DNA of 64,000 bases from Ideonella sp. (GCA_016721465.1 JADKIA010000027.1:248001-312000), one strand, 5' to 3'; numbered from the stretch's first letter, positions 44,016 through 53,477 are shown. The notes: a model not told the origin generated them from the letters alone. Made by a program: numbers and translations.

Positions 44016-44049
44016 CAACGGGTTAGCTCCGAAAGGGGTTAGCCCGTTG
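44016..44049 (+). terminator. Hairpin with GAAA tetraloop beyond the right core
   Basis: A 15-bp stem (44016-44030 with 44035-44049, including G-U pairs in RNA) is closed by GAAA and followed by CCCTTTCT. It lies 7 bp past the 45-bp core, the place of the original tRNA-Arg terminator before integration. The uridine tract is weak. Confidence 0.65.
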
Positions 44050-44131
44050 CCCTTTCTGAGCTGAAGGCGGAGGTTTGGTGCCCGTCTGGTGCCCGTTTTC
44101 GGAGTGCTTGCGAGCAAAATGTTTGCCTGTC

Positions 44132-44362
44132 CGCGACCGCTTCGACACCATTCACACGCGGCACTGGCATCAGCTGGCCATGAAGAACGGCGGGCCGGTG
44201 GTGTGGGACGCGATGGTGGACCTCGTCGCGCAGGTTGGGCCCGCGTTGGCGGCGGTCGAGTCGCGTTTGCCCAAGGACTTCCATGGCAGATCGTGGGACG
44301 CCATCTCGAAGGGCATGGTGGCCGAGGCCGAGCGGTTCTTGGTCGGCGTCGACGGGCTCTGA
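44132..44362 (+). pseudogene. HipA-family kinase, C-terminal remnant
   Basis: About 76 codons resemble the C-terminal end of HipA-type kinases: RFDTIHTRHWHQLAMKNGG, then MVDLVAQVGPALAAVESRLP, DFHGRSWDAISKGM and a final ERFL. The upstream part of the same frame is unrelated, and the kinase core and HipB partner are absent. It lies 124 bp outside the island's right end and suggests an earlier or tandem element at this tRNA. Confidence 0.6.
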
Positions 44363-44439
44363 AGAGCATTCATCGCTGCACGACTCCTGCGCGAATGGCG
44401 GGATGGCGTGTGCTGGCGGTTGCCAGTCGCCGGGTCCAA

Positions 44440-44853
44440 TCAAAGGCAGGCGAAGTAGGTCACGAAGCGCGCGTCGGCGACGACGCCCATGCGCGCGACC
44501 TTGGGTTCGAGCAGATTGCGATGGTGCTCGGGTGAATGGCGCCAGCCCTCGAGCAGGGCTTCGGCGGTGGGATAGTTCCAGCCGACGTTTTCGACGCACA
44601 CACGGCTGCCGCTTCGGTTGAATCGGTCGCGAAAGCCTTCGTGGGTCAGTTGCCGGCGAGTGGCCATGTCGGTGCTGTGCTCAGCAGCCAGTGTCACCAG
44701 GTCCTGGGCGAGTGCCAGCGGCGACAAGCCGTGGCTTTCGCGGTAGCGGTTGATCAGCTCAGCCAGGTGGCGGCCGAAGCCGTCCATCGACTGTGCGCAG
44801 GCGGGGGTGGAGGTCGCAATCGCGATCGCAAGGGCGGTCAGTAGTCGGCGCAT
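44440..44853 (-). CDS. Secreted CAP-domain (SCP/PR-1) protein
   Basis: A 137-residue protein: signal peptide (LLTALAIAIATSTPACAQ), then a compact CAP domain with LINRYRESHGLSPLAL, AAEHSTDMA, ENVGWNYPTAEALLEGWRHS and EHHRNLLEPKVARMGV, including the conserved histidines and glutamate of the CAP cavity. Bacterial CAP proteins are secreted with mostly unknown function. It ends in a cysteine two residues before the stop. Confidence 0.88.
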   Translation of the reverse strand: MRRLLTALAIAIATSTPACAQSMDGFGRHLAELINRYRESHGLSPLALAQDLVTLAAEHSTDMATRRQLTHEGFRDRFNRSGSRVCVENVGWNYPTAEALLEGWRHSPEHHRNLLEPKVARMGVVADARFVTYFACL

Positions 44854-44979
44854 GGGCGGTGTCGAGGAAGCACTTGCCGGACTGTATCGTCCGGAATGCC
44901 CACATCTTGAGCCGCGCAAGGCTCAAAATGCGCCGCCGATCAAGACACCCTGTCTCCACCCTGCATTGGGGCCGGTCTT

Positions 44980-45606
44980 TCAGGTGCGTGGTGCCGCGGC
45001 CCGACAGCCTGCGCTGGCCAATGCCGGATGCATGCCTGCCGCCGCGCCATTCGCGGCGCTTCGGCCCGCCCGAACCCCGCTGCTTTCTCCACGAAGCACG
45101 GCCAGATTCCGTGCGGCCATCTCCGCACCATGGTCAGCCGCAGCGCGGAACCAGCGCTCTGCAGCCGCGTCGTCGTGCGGCACGCCCTGGCCTGTCGCGT
45201 AGAGCACGCCCAGGTTGTTCTGCGCGGCGGTATCGCCCGACTCTGCGGCGCGTCGCAGCCAGTTGGCTGCCTGCACATCATCGTGGCGAACGCCGCGGCC
45301 GCTCATCAGCATCCAGCCGAGCACGCTCTGCGCCCCTGAATGGCCCTGATCGGCGGCGCCCCGCAACAGGCGCGCGGCCTCGCCGGAATCGCGGGCGAGC
45401 CCGCGCCGACACAACATCGCGACGCCCAGGTCGTACCGCGCCCCGGCATCGCCGGCTGCTGCGCGCTCGCGCAGACTCGCCACCGAAGACGCCGGGACCG
45501 CAGCGTCTGCCGCCGCGGCCGGCGCACACGGCGATGCCGCGCAGACGAGCACACACAGCCACGCAGCCATCCATGGACGGGCGCCGGTGGACCATCGCGT
45601 TGTCAT
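44980..45606 (-). CDS. Exported Sel1-repeat protein
   Basis: A 208-residue protein. The signal peptide ends around CAPAAAADA (about residue 34). Four Sel1-type repeats follow: AGARYDLGVAMLCRRGLARD, SGAQSVLGWMLMSGRGVRHD, TAAQNNLGVLYATGQGVPHD and a final AAERWFRAAADHG unit. Such solenoids mediate protein contacts in the periplasm. The ATG at 45606 overlaps the stop of the PEP-CTERM-like gene (ATGA 45603-45606). The apparent long fusion with the upstream frame is an artefact of a frameshift there. Confidence 0.82.
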   Translation of the reverse strand: MTTRWSTGARPWMAAWLCVLVCAASPCAPAAAADAAVPASSVASLRERAAAGDAGARYDLGVAMLCRRGLARDSGEAARLLRGAADQGHSGAQSVLGWMLMSGRGVRHDDVQAANWLRRAAESGDTAAQNNLGVLYATGQGVPHDDAAAERWFRAAADHGAEMAARNLAVLRGESSGVRAGRSAANGAAAGMHPALASAGCRAAAPRT

Positions 45607-46551
45607 GTCGGACCTCCTGAAGGGCGCCGCCGCCGCAGCCACGCCAGCATGCCCAGCCCGGTACCCACGAGCAAGCCACCGGCCGGCTCCGGGCATCTGA
45701 CCTCCCGGTGGCACGCTTTCGGCACGCACGCCCAGCACCGAGACGTTGTTGCAGACGAACGGCACCATCACCGAATAGGTCTTGCCCTTGCGATCCTCGG
45801 CCTCGTAAAGTGCCGCGTACTCGACATGTCCGGGCGGGAAGTTCACCTTGGTGTCGAAGCACATGGAATTGCCGAAGCCCATGGCCGGGATCTCCGGCCT
45901 GAACAGGTGGCGTCCGTCGATGGAGCGGATGGCAGTGCGCGAGATCTGCAAGCGGTCCTTGGTCCATCCGTGCTCGGCCATCTGGCTGATGCGCTGCACC
46001 ACCTCGGGCGGCAGCAGCTGCGTTGCGTTCAGCGCCTGTTCGACGGTGCCTCGGTAGGGTGTGCGGCCAGGGACGCCCCAGATGCAATCTCGCCGCAGGG
46101 TCAATGGCGTGGGATTCGTGCCGACGCGAGGGTCGACGCGCAACAACGGGCTGCCTTCGTCGTGCAAGCCGGCAGCGACCTGGAATTGTTCGCTGAGGCC
46201 GTCCTTGGATGCCGCAGAGGCGGCCGAAGCGACCACCGGTTTCGCCGCTGGCCGCGCCCGATTGGCCAGCAAGACGGGCGTCATGGCCGCGACCGCCAAC
46301 ACGACACCGCCCAGCAGCCAGGCCAGGCGGGCGAACCAAGTCAATGCAAGTGCCGGCTGCGCACCGGTCGGCTCGCGACCGACCACGCCTTCCCAACCGC
46401 AGGTGGCGTCGGTGCAGCGGTAGCGATGAACCGAGCGGAAGACGCTGATCCAGCGATCCAGTGCATGCCGGTGCAGACGCACGAGAGGCGATCCGCATGC
46501 CGGGCAATGCCCGCCGTCGGGCAAGGAGGAAGGAATCTTCGGAACTGACAT
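45603..46551 (-). pseudogene. PEP-CTERM-like protein with N-terminal zinc ribbon, one-base frameshift
   Basis: From ATG 46551 the frame encodes a zinc ribbon (CPACGSPLVRLHRH, then YRCTDATCGWEG), a membrane helix and a domain with FGNSMCFDTKVNFPPGH and VPFVCNNVSVLGVRAE. At GGG 45691-45693 (CCC on the coding strand) one base too many shifts the frame. With one C removed it continues as MPEPAGGLLVG, a hydrophobic helix, an RRRR tail and TGA at 45603, a textbook PEP-CTERM sorting signal. The change is a true mutation, phase variation or a sequencing error. NNVSVL proteins of this type occur in Burkholderiales with PEP-CTERM tails. Confidence 0.72.
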
Positions 46552-46982
46552 GTCATCTGCTCCGCAGGATGTTGGCATGGCCGAGCCGACCAATTGCATT
46601 GAACGCCCGATGCGAGGTGTCGGCGTTGACCACTCGCAATGCTGGGCGAAATACAGGCCCGGCCAGGCCGTGCATTGGTGCACGCTCCCGCAGCTCCGCA
46701 CCTGAGCTTCGAGTGCGAAGCCAGGTGCTTGTCGTGCCTTCACAGGCCGTTGGACTTGCCCCGAAAACCCCACAGCGAACCCCACATGGCGGCCTTGCGG
46801 GCAGGGCCGAGACCGGTTGTCGATAGAGGCTCGCATCCCGCCGGCCATCACCTGACGGAGGCGACTGGCAGCTTCCTGGCATCTCGTCTGCCCAATCCTG
46901 TGTGTCTCTGGCTGGGCCGACCTTGCCGAGGCAGGGTGCACCGCCAGCGACGGGTCCAACCATCCAAGATGGGTTTCGCCGG
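46552..46982. other. Gap holding one copy of a dispersed repeat
   Basis: About 430 bp without a credible gene. It contains repeat copy A (46693-46843). The rest may include the promoter of the PEP-CTERM-like gene and decayed sequence preceding the transporter fragment. Confidence 0.4.
46693..46843 (+). repeat. Dispersed repeat, copy A
   Basis: About 150 bp similar to 48365-48512 in the same orientation, sharing CTTCGAGTGCGAAG, GTGCTTGTCGTG, AAAACCCCACAGC and GACCGGTTGTCG in the same order with small gaps. CTTCG-AGTG-CGAAG can fold as a hairpin. Confidence 0.75.
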
Positions 46983-47147
46983 GTGGCACACTACGCGGAC
47001 CGGATCCGGCAAGGTCCATCGGCGACGAGCCTGCCAGTCAAATTGCCGGCCCGCCTGGCGACGGCAATCAACCTGAAGACCGCCAAGGTGCTGGCTGTCG
47101 ACATCCCGCAGTCGCTGCTGCTGCGGGCAGATGAGGTGATTCAATGA
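46983..47147 (+). pseudogene. C-terminal remnant of an ABC substrate-binding protein
   Basis: Fifty-four codons match the end of the intact downstream gene and of its family: YADRIRQGPSATSLPVK, TAINLKTAKVLAVDIP, SLLLRADEVIQ. No N-terminal part is present. Its TGA overlaps the ATG of the intact paralogue (47144-47147), so the two were once adjacent tandem copies. Confidence 0.72.
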
Positions 47148-48124
47148 AGCGGCGATCGTGTCTCGGATGTGTTGCCTCGGTCTTCACGCTCGGTGCGACG
47201 CTGCCCGGCTGGGTTGCTGCGCAGAGTGCCGTCAAGGTCCCCCGCATCGGTGTGCTGCGCTGGGGCGTGCCGGGCGACGACAACCGGCCCGGCCTGACGC
47301 AGGCCCTGGCGGCGATCGGGTACCGCGAAGGCCAGACCATCACCATCGACTGGCGCTGGGCGACCAACCGCGAACTGGCAAAGCACCACGCTGCCGAATT
47401 GCTCTCCATGAACCCCGACCTGCTGGTGGCTTCCGCCACGCCGGCTGGGCAGGTGTTGCGCGATGCGACCCGTTCCGTTCCCGTCATCCTGGGTTCCGCC
47501 GCGGACCCCGTGGGCTCGGGTCTCGTCGCATCGCTGGCGCGCCCTGGTGGCAACATCACCGGTGTGTCGAGCAACCTGCCGGCCGCGGCGGCAAAGCAGG
47601 TGCAGTTGCTGCGTGACACCCTGCCCGGGCTGCAGCGAGTGGCCTTCCTCGGTTCCACACAGGACTCGGCGACCAGAATCTTCATCGAACAGCTGGAGGC
47701 CGCGGCCCGCGTTCAGCGGCTCAAGCTGCAGCTGATGCTGATCGGTGGGGCAGGTGAATTCGAAACCGCCGCCGACACGATGCTGCGCGAACGCGCACAG
47801 GCCGTCATCGTGCAACCGCTGTTCACGCTGGGCCAGTCGGGCCCGCTGGCGGAGGTGCTCGCACGCCGCAAGCTGCCGTCGATTTCGGCGTTGCGGCCAT
47901 TCGCCATCGCCGGTGGTCTGATGGCTTACGGTCCCAGTCGTGCGGACACCTTCCGGCGCATCGCGAGCTTCGTGGACCGCGTACTCAAGGGCGCCGCCCC
48001 GGCCAATCTGCCGGTGGAAGAGCCCACCACCTACGAGCTGGTGTTCAACCTGGCCACCGCCCGGGCGTTGGGGGTCACCGTTTCACAAGCGATGCGGTTG
48101 CGGGCGGACGAGGTGATCGAATAG
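47144..48124 (+). CDS. ABC transporter substrate-binding protein (TrpX-like family)
   Basis: A 326-residue exported protein. The signal peptide ends near GWVAAQSAV. The binding protein has PRIGVLRWG, GLTQALAAIGYREGQ, PVILGSAADPVGSGLVASLARPGGNITGVSS and a C-terminal LRADEVIE, all typical of the family. No permease or ATPase gene is adjacent, so it is an orphan binding protein, a common state for this family in Burkholderiales. The ligand is unknown. Confidence 0.88.
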   Translation: MKRRSCLGCVASVFTLGATLPGWVAAQSAVKVPRIGVLRWGVPGDDNRPGLTQALAAIGYREGQTITIDWRWATNRELAKHHAAELLSMNPDLLVASATPAGQVLRDATRSVPVILGSAADPVGSGLVASLARPGGNITGVSSNLPAAAAKQVQLLRDTLPGLQRVAFLGSTQDSATRIFIEQLEAAARVQRLKLQLMLIGGAGEFETAADTMLRERAQAVIVQPLFTLGQSGPLAEVLARRKLPSISALRPFAIAGGLMAYGPSRADTFRRIASFVDRVLKGAAPANLPVEEPTTYELVFNLATARALGVTVSQAMRLRADEVIE

Positions 48125-48909
48125 CGGGTCGAGAGCGCCCCAGGCCGACAACCGTGCCGAGCGTGTTTGGCGACGAGCTTGTCCCGTTCAACGGCCGACG
48201 CCGCCGTCCAGACCGCTTCCACCAAGACGACACCCGTCACCAGCAACGAACCGGGCATGCCGCCATGCGCGGCCAGCAACCCGTCGATCCGCTTGTTCTG
48301 CATCGGGTCATTGTTGAGCCAAAGACGCAGGAGGACGGCAAGAGACGCCGCGGGACTACTCCAAGTTCTGCGCCTGAACTTCGAGTGCGAAGCGACGTGC
48401 TTGTCGTGTCTTCACATTTCGTGGACCTTGCCCGGAAAACCCCACAGCACACCTCTCATGCCGAGCATGCAGCGAGGCGCTGTGACCGGTTGTCGGCTGC
48501 GCCTCGCAGCGGCATGAATGTAGCGGGTTTCGCAGGTGTCACACACCTCCCGCCGCGCTTCACTTGGGCAAGGTGCCGGAAACCGCCCGCTTGCCATATC
48601 ACGCGGCCGGCCACTTGCCGTCATCCAAGCAGCCAGCAGATCGCCCCGCCTACGACCGGCTTCAGAGTACAGCCTCCAAAGGTCGGCCTCCGCTCGGAGG
48701 TGCTCATCCTCCAACGCAGTCGCCCGCGATCCTGCGGCACTGATCAGCACCGCATGCAGGCCGCGCGCCCGCAGTTCGATCAGCTGAACTGGCGGTGTGG
48801 CCGTAGGCTTGTGTGAGCCGCCAGCCGCATCCGGGAGACTCGTCCGTGGCATTGGTGCCACTCGCGCCCAGCCGCGCATAGCAGGTCGGTACATTGCGCA
48901 GATCCCCGG
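48125..48909. other. 785-bp gap holding repeat copy B
   Basis: Open frames here are arginine-rich and not credible. The only structure I see is repeat copy B at 48365-48512. Nothing identifies a promoter or RNA. Confidence 0.45.
48365..48512 (+). repeat. Dispersed repeat, copy B
   Basis: The second copy of the roughly 150-bp repeat described at 46693-46843, about three-quarters identical by eye. The two copies flank the transporter fragment and the intact binding-protein gene as direct repeats. Confidence 0.75.
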
Positions 48910-49914
48910 TCACGCTAGTTGGATCGGCGCAGGCCCTGCGCGCTGCGTTCGCAGCGTTTGCGACGGACGTTCAGCGAAGTGCTCGCGGTACTCCTGCGAA
49001 AACCGGCCGAGGTGGAAGAAACCCCAGCGCGTTGCGACGTCGGTGACGGACATCTGCGGATCGCCACGCAGCAACTCGCGCCGCACTGCGGCCAATCGCC
49101 TGAGCATCAGGTAGCGACGAGGGCTCACCCCGAAGGTCTCGCGGAACGCGCGCTCCAGCCGGGACAGGCTGGTGCAGGCGGCCACACACAGGTCGTCGAT
49201 GCGCACCGACGGATCGGCACGGCCTTCGAGAAAGGCTTCAGCACGCCGAATCACGCGCCATCGCTCGCCCGGACTCAAGGCCGCCCCGCTATCGCTTGCG
49301 CCGCCGCGCCGCGCCAGTTCACCGAACAGCGACGCCAGCAGTTCGTCGTGCGCGATGGAAATGGCCACATCATCAAATCCGGACGACTGTGTCTGCGGGG
49401 CCAGCACCGGTGCCAGATCAACCAGGGTTTGCCTCAGCCCGCAATCGATGACCCCGACCATGCGTCGCGCACTGCCTTCGAGGCAGCGGCCGAGCGCCAA
49501 GCCTGCGGCTTCAATACGCGCACGGGGCACTTGCAGGGACAACCATTGCGCTTGCCGGGGCAGCGCTACCAGCATCTCGCCACCTTCAGGAAAGACGATC
49601 ATGTCGCCGTTGGCCGCGGTCTGCCCGTGCACGCGCCAATCGCCGCAACCGCCCAGACCGAGTGTGATCGAGACCATCTCGGGGCTGAGGTCGCCACGCG
49701 CCAACACCGACAAGGCGTAGCTGCCCCAGTCGACGCGGCTGGCCGCTGCCGTGGTGTGTGCGATACGACCGCGAAAGACGCCACGCTCGAGCTGCACATG
49801 CTCGAGCACGCCGTCCTGCACGGCCATGGCCATGACCTCCGGATCGAAGTCCAGCATCTCGGTACTGCGAGATGGGTGCGCCGACCGTGGCGGGGTCGGG
49901 GCTGGAAATAGCAT
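48910..49914 (-). CDS. AraC-family transcriptional regulator
   Basis: A 334-residue regulator. The C-terminal two-helix AraC domain is clear: RIDDLCVAACTSLSRLERAFRETFGVSPRRYLMLRRL, then VTDVATRWGFFHLGRFSQEYREHF. The N-terminal 200 residues resemble the cupin-like sensor half (AANGDMIVFPEGGEMLVALP). ATG 49914 is chosen over a TTG at 49998. It is divergent from the wax-ester synthase gene with 185 bp between, so it may control the lipid cluster. Confidence 0.87.
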   Translation of the reverse strand: MLFPAPTPPRSAHPSRSTEMLDFDPEVMAMAVQDGVLEHVQLERGVFRGRIAHTTAAASRVDWGSYALSVLARGDLSPEMVSITLGLGGCGDWRVHGQTAANGDMIVFPEGGEMLVALPRQAQWLSLQVPRARIEAAGLALGRCLEGSARRMVGVIDCGLRQTLVDLAPVLAPQTQSSGFDDVAISIAHDELLASLFGELARRGGASDSGAALSPGERWRVIRRAEAFLEGRADPSVRIDDLCVAACTSLSRLERAFRETFGVSPRRYLMLRRLAAVRRELLRGDPQMSVTDVATRWGFFHLGRFSQEYREHFAERPSQTLRTQRAGPAPIQLA

Positions 49915-50099
49915 GGTGGAACGGTCACCCGAGCGTTGTAGCGCTTCGGGATTCCACTCCAGCCGTGTCGGGCGCGCAATGTGGCATTCCCTGAGCAAAC
50001 GGCCGCCCCTGCGGGGCAGTCAGCCGGAAACCGGATAGCGGGCGCAGCCACGAGCCCCTAGATTCGGGTTTCCCAATCAACGCCGCCCGGCTCACGACC

Positions 50100-51554
50100 A
50101 TGCCACAGCTGTCCGTCATCGATCTGGCGATGTTCCTGCTGGAAACGCCCGAGCGGCCGTTCAACATCGGGCCGCTGGTCCTGCTGCGCCCGCCCAAGGG
50201 CGCACGGCGCTTCGCCGACCGCCTGCTCGAACGCATGTTGAAACAGGAAGCAGGCCCTCCGTTCAACCACCAGCTGCAGCTTTCGCTGACCCGCATGCCA
50301 AGCGTCGAGCCGATGCCGGGAGCCGACCTTGCGGCACATGTCCATCGCCTCACCCTGGACGGCGACGGCTCGATGGCCGACCTGCTGGCCAAAGTCTGCG
50401 AACTGCACGAGCCGCTGCTGCCCCGTGAAGGGCTGCTGTGGCAGTTCTACGTCATCGACGGCCTGGCCGACGGCCGCGTGGCGCTGTATGGCAAGGTGCA
50501 CCACGGCATCATCGACGGACGCAGCTTCGTGCAGGCGGTGACGCAGTGGTTTTCCACCGACCCGAAGGACAAGACAGTGCGCGCCATGTGGCAGGGCTTG
50601 CCCGCCCCGGATGGCGCGCGCCGCGCGCCGACGCACCGTGGCGCCCGTGCGAACACGAATGCCGCCACCTTGCGTGCCCTGCTGAAGAAGGCGACGGGCG
50701 TGGCCAGCTCTACGCTCGGGCTGTACCGCATGCTTGCGGCGCAGGGGCGCCGCCGCCTGGGGCTTGGCGGTGAAGCGCTGGACCTACCGTTCTTGGGCAT
50801 CCCCGACGCGCTTGGCGGCGCGGTCAGCGCCAAGCGCAATTACGCGTTCACGACGCTGCCTTTGGCTGAAGTCAAGTCGCTGGGCAAGGCGGCCGGCGCC
50901 ACGGTCAACGACATCCTGCTGGCGGTGCTGGACGGCGCGTTGGGGCGCCATCTGGCCGCGCAATCGAAGGGGCCGACCCAGCCGCTGGTGGTGGACATGC
51001 CGGTGGCACTGTCCGGCGCTAGCGGTGGCAACCAGATCGCGGTGCTGCAACTGGCCATGGGTCGGCCCGGTTCGACTCCGCGGCAGCGGCTGACGGCCAT
51101 CCGCAAGGAGACCGCGCGCATCAAGGCGGCAGTGCAGGACAACAACCCTGAGACGGTGATGCTGTACACCACCGTCGTGCATGCGCTGCCCACGCTACTT
51201 GAACGCGTGGGCATCAAGCGGCCGCTGCGCGTGTCCAACCTGCTGTTCTCCAATCCATTCGGGCTGGCTGCGCGCTGCTACCTGATGGGCGCCGAGGTCG
51301 AGCTGGCACTGCCGATGTCGGTGGTGGCCGCGGGCCAGATGCTCAACATCACGGTGGTCACGCTGGCCGACCACTTGCAGGTCGGCCTACTTGGCATTCC
51401 CGGGGCCATCGAACACATCGACCAGCTTGCGGCGCACATCGACGCGGCGTACCAGGAACTCAAGTCGGAGCTGGTCGAGCACCCACAAGCTGCGCAGACA
51501 CCGCAGCGCGTGGCCAAGCGCAAACGGGCAACGGGTAGACGCGCCGCCGCCTGA
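50100..51554 (+). CDS. Wax ester synthase / acyl-CoA:diacylglycerol acyltransferase (WS/DGAT)
   Basis: A 484-residue acyltransferase that joins acyl-CoA to long-chain alcohols or diacylglycerol at lipid inclusions. The catalytic HHxxxDG motif is intact (KVHHGIIDGRS, His134/His135 and Asp139). LSVIDLAMFLLETPERPFNIG, VNDILLAVLDGAL and the later NPFG/LSVV-type blocks (LLFSNPFGLAAR, LPMSVVAAGQ) fit the family. It ends in a basic tail (KRKRATGRRAAA). It stands at the head of the lipid gene set. Confidence 0.9.
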   Translation: MPQLSVIDLAMFLLETPERPFNIGPLVLLRPPKGARRFADRLLERMLKQEAGPPFNHQLQLSLTRMPSVEPMPGADLAAHVHRLTLDGDGSMADLLAKVCELHEPLLPREGLLWQFYVIDGLADGRVALYGKVHHGIIDGRSFVQAVTQWFSTDPKDKTVRAMWQGLPAPDGARRAPTHRGARANTNAATLRALLKKATGVASSTLGLYRMLAAQGRRRLGLGGEALDLPFLGIPDALGGAVSAKRNYAFTTLPLAEVKSLGKAAGATVNDILLAVLDGALGRHLAAQSKGPTQPLVVDMPVALSGASGGNQIAVLQLAMGRPGSTPRQRLTAIRKETARIKAAVQDNNPETVMLYTTVVHALPTLLERVGIKRPLRVSNLLFSNPFGLAARCYLMGAEVELALPMSVVAAGQMLNITVVTLADHLQVGLLGIPGAIEHIDQLAAHIDAAYQELKSELVEHPQAAQTPQRVAKRKRATGRRAAA

Positions 51555-51669
51555 CGCAGTCAGGCGCCGGTCATGGGGCAACGCCGTTCTGTTACGGTGG
51601 GTCAAGCTGACTCGGCGGCACAGGCCGTCGATGACATGGGTGTCGTAGACTTTTCGCAGGAGACAAACA

Positions 51670-53477
51670 ATGGACATTGATTCGATTCGCACCGAGTTTT
51701 GGCGCAAGGCATGGCTGGTGCTGGCGGCGCTGGCCCTGCCATGGGCGGTGCAGGCCGCACCGCCCGCCGCAGCGGCGCGACCCAACATCGTCTTCGTGCT
51801 CATCGACGACGCCGGCTTCAGCGACTTGGGCAGCTACGGCGGTGAGATCGCTACGCCCAACCTCGACCAGATCGCCAAGGCAGGCGTGCGGTTCACCAAC
51901 TTCCACACGGCATCCACTTGCGAGGCCTCGCGCGTGATGCTGCATTCCGGCGTCGATTCGCACCGCGCCGGCGCCGGCACCCTGCAAGTGGCCATTGCCG
52001 ACAACCAGCGCGGCAAGCCCGGCTACGAGGGCTACCTCAGCGAGCAGGCACACAGCATCGGTCAGCTGATGCGCGACGGCGGCTACGCCACCTATTTCGC
52101 GGGCAAGTGGAACCTGGGCAACGGCCTGGAACGCAGCCCGGGCACCCGGGGCTGGGACCGCTACATCGGCCTGGAGCAAACGGGCGCCGACAACTTCGAG
52201 GCCAAGATCTACGCCCCGCTGAACATGGAGGCGGTGTGGTGGGAAGACGGCAAGCGTGCGCAACTGCCGGCGGACTTCTATTCCAGCCGCCACTACGTCG
52301 ACAAGACCATCCAGTACATCGAAGAAGGCAAGGCCAGCGGCAAACCTTTTTCTCGATCATTTCCTTGCAGGCCGTGCACTCACCCTTGCAGGCCCCGAAC
52401 GCCGACATCGACAAGTACGTCAAACGCTACGAAGCCGGTTGGGACCGGATCCGCAGCGAGCGCTACCAGCGCCAGGTTCAGATGGGGCTGGTCCCTGCCG
52501 GGCTGACGCTGCCCAAGGCGGTGATGGCGCGCAAGTGGGCCGATCTCAGCGACAAGGAACGGCGCGAGTACGCCAAGCGCATGGCGGTCTTCGCCGGCAT
52601 GCTGGACAGCGCAGACCAAGAAGTGGGTCGCTTGCGCGCTTACCTGGCCAAGAGCGGCCAGCTCGACAACACTGTCTTCATCGTGATGTCGGACAACGGC
52701 GCCGACCCCTACGACCTGGCCAAGCTGAACCTGCCGTTCAAGCTGTGGTACCGCGTGAACTTCGCCCTGGGCTACGACACACTGGGGCAAAAGGGCAGCT
52801 ACGTGCACTACGGGCAGGACTGGGCCGAGGTGTCGAACACGCCCTTCGCGCTGTTCAAGGGCACCTCCGGCGCAGGGGGCATGCGCGTGCCCTTCATCGT
52901 CAGCGTGCCCGGCCGCGGCAAGGCAGGGGCGGTGAACAGCCAGTTCGCCTTCGCCACCGATTTCCTGCCCACGGTGCTCGACATCGCCGGCATTGCCTTG
53001 CCGGGCGACGACTACGGAGGCAAGAAGTTGCACCGGCCCACCGGCAAGAGTCTGCTGGCGAGCCTGGACGACACGGCCGCGGTCATCCATCCGCCCACCG
53101 AGGCCATCGGTTTCGAGAGCACCGGCGGCGTGGCGGTGTTCAAGGGTGACTACAAGCTGATGCGCAACACACCACCCTATGGCGACGGCAGCTGGCGACT
53201 GGTCAACCACGCACTCGACCCGACGGAGGCCAGCGACCTCACGGCCAGCCAGCCTGCGGTGCTGAAGGATCTGCAAGCCGAGTTCCAGAACTTCGTCCGT
53301 GTCAACGGCGTGGTCGAGCCACCGGCAGACTATGTCGGCACGCGCCAGGTGCTGAAGAACAACCTGCCGATCCTGTTGCGGCAGCTCGGTGGCATTCTGG
53401 CGGCGGCGCTGGCGGCCCTGCTCGTCGTGGCTTGGGGCTTGTGGCGCTGGCGGCGCCGCTCGGTGCGCCGGCGCTGA
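51670..53477 (+). pseudogene. Type I sulfatase (alkaline-phosphatase fold) with one-base frameshift
   Basis: The first frame (51670 to about 52350) has a signal peptide, the metal site NIVFVLIDDAGFSD and the modification site TCEASRVMLHSG. At the T-run 52347-52351 one T is missing; with six Ts the frame continues as PFFSIISLQAVHSPLQAP and runs to 53477 with FIVMSDNGADP and a C-terminal membrane helix plus arginine tail. Total length about 602 residues suits an arylsulfatase. The core is Cys84-X-Ala-X-Arg rather than CXPXR. As written the protein is cut short. Confidence 0.8.

Noticed and set aside
43938..44369. Minus-strand frame ending in a peptide containing RLAGIEPTTPWFV
   Set aside because: That peptide is the translation of tRNA sequence and is a common annotation artefact.
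45680..45705. Programmed ribosomal frameshift in the PEP-CTERM-like gene
   Set aside because: No slippery heptamer or downstream stimulatory structure is evident; a single-base insertion in CCC explains it more simply.
46461..46826. Open frames sharing APELRVRS in both repeat copies
   Set aside because: The similarity reflects the underlying DNA repeat; neither frame has a start with a ribosome site or credible composition.
44980..47019. A single 679-residue fusion of zinc-ribbon, unknown and Sel1 domains
   Set aside because: A signal peptide in the middle, a hidden PEP-CTERM tail in the next frame and an ATGA junction show two genes and a frameshift.
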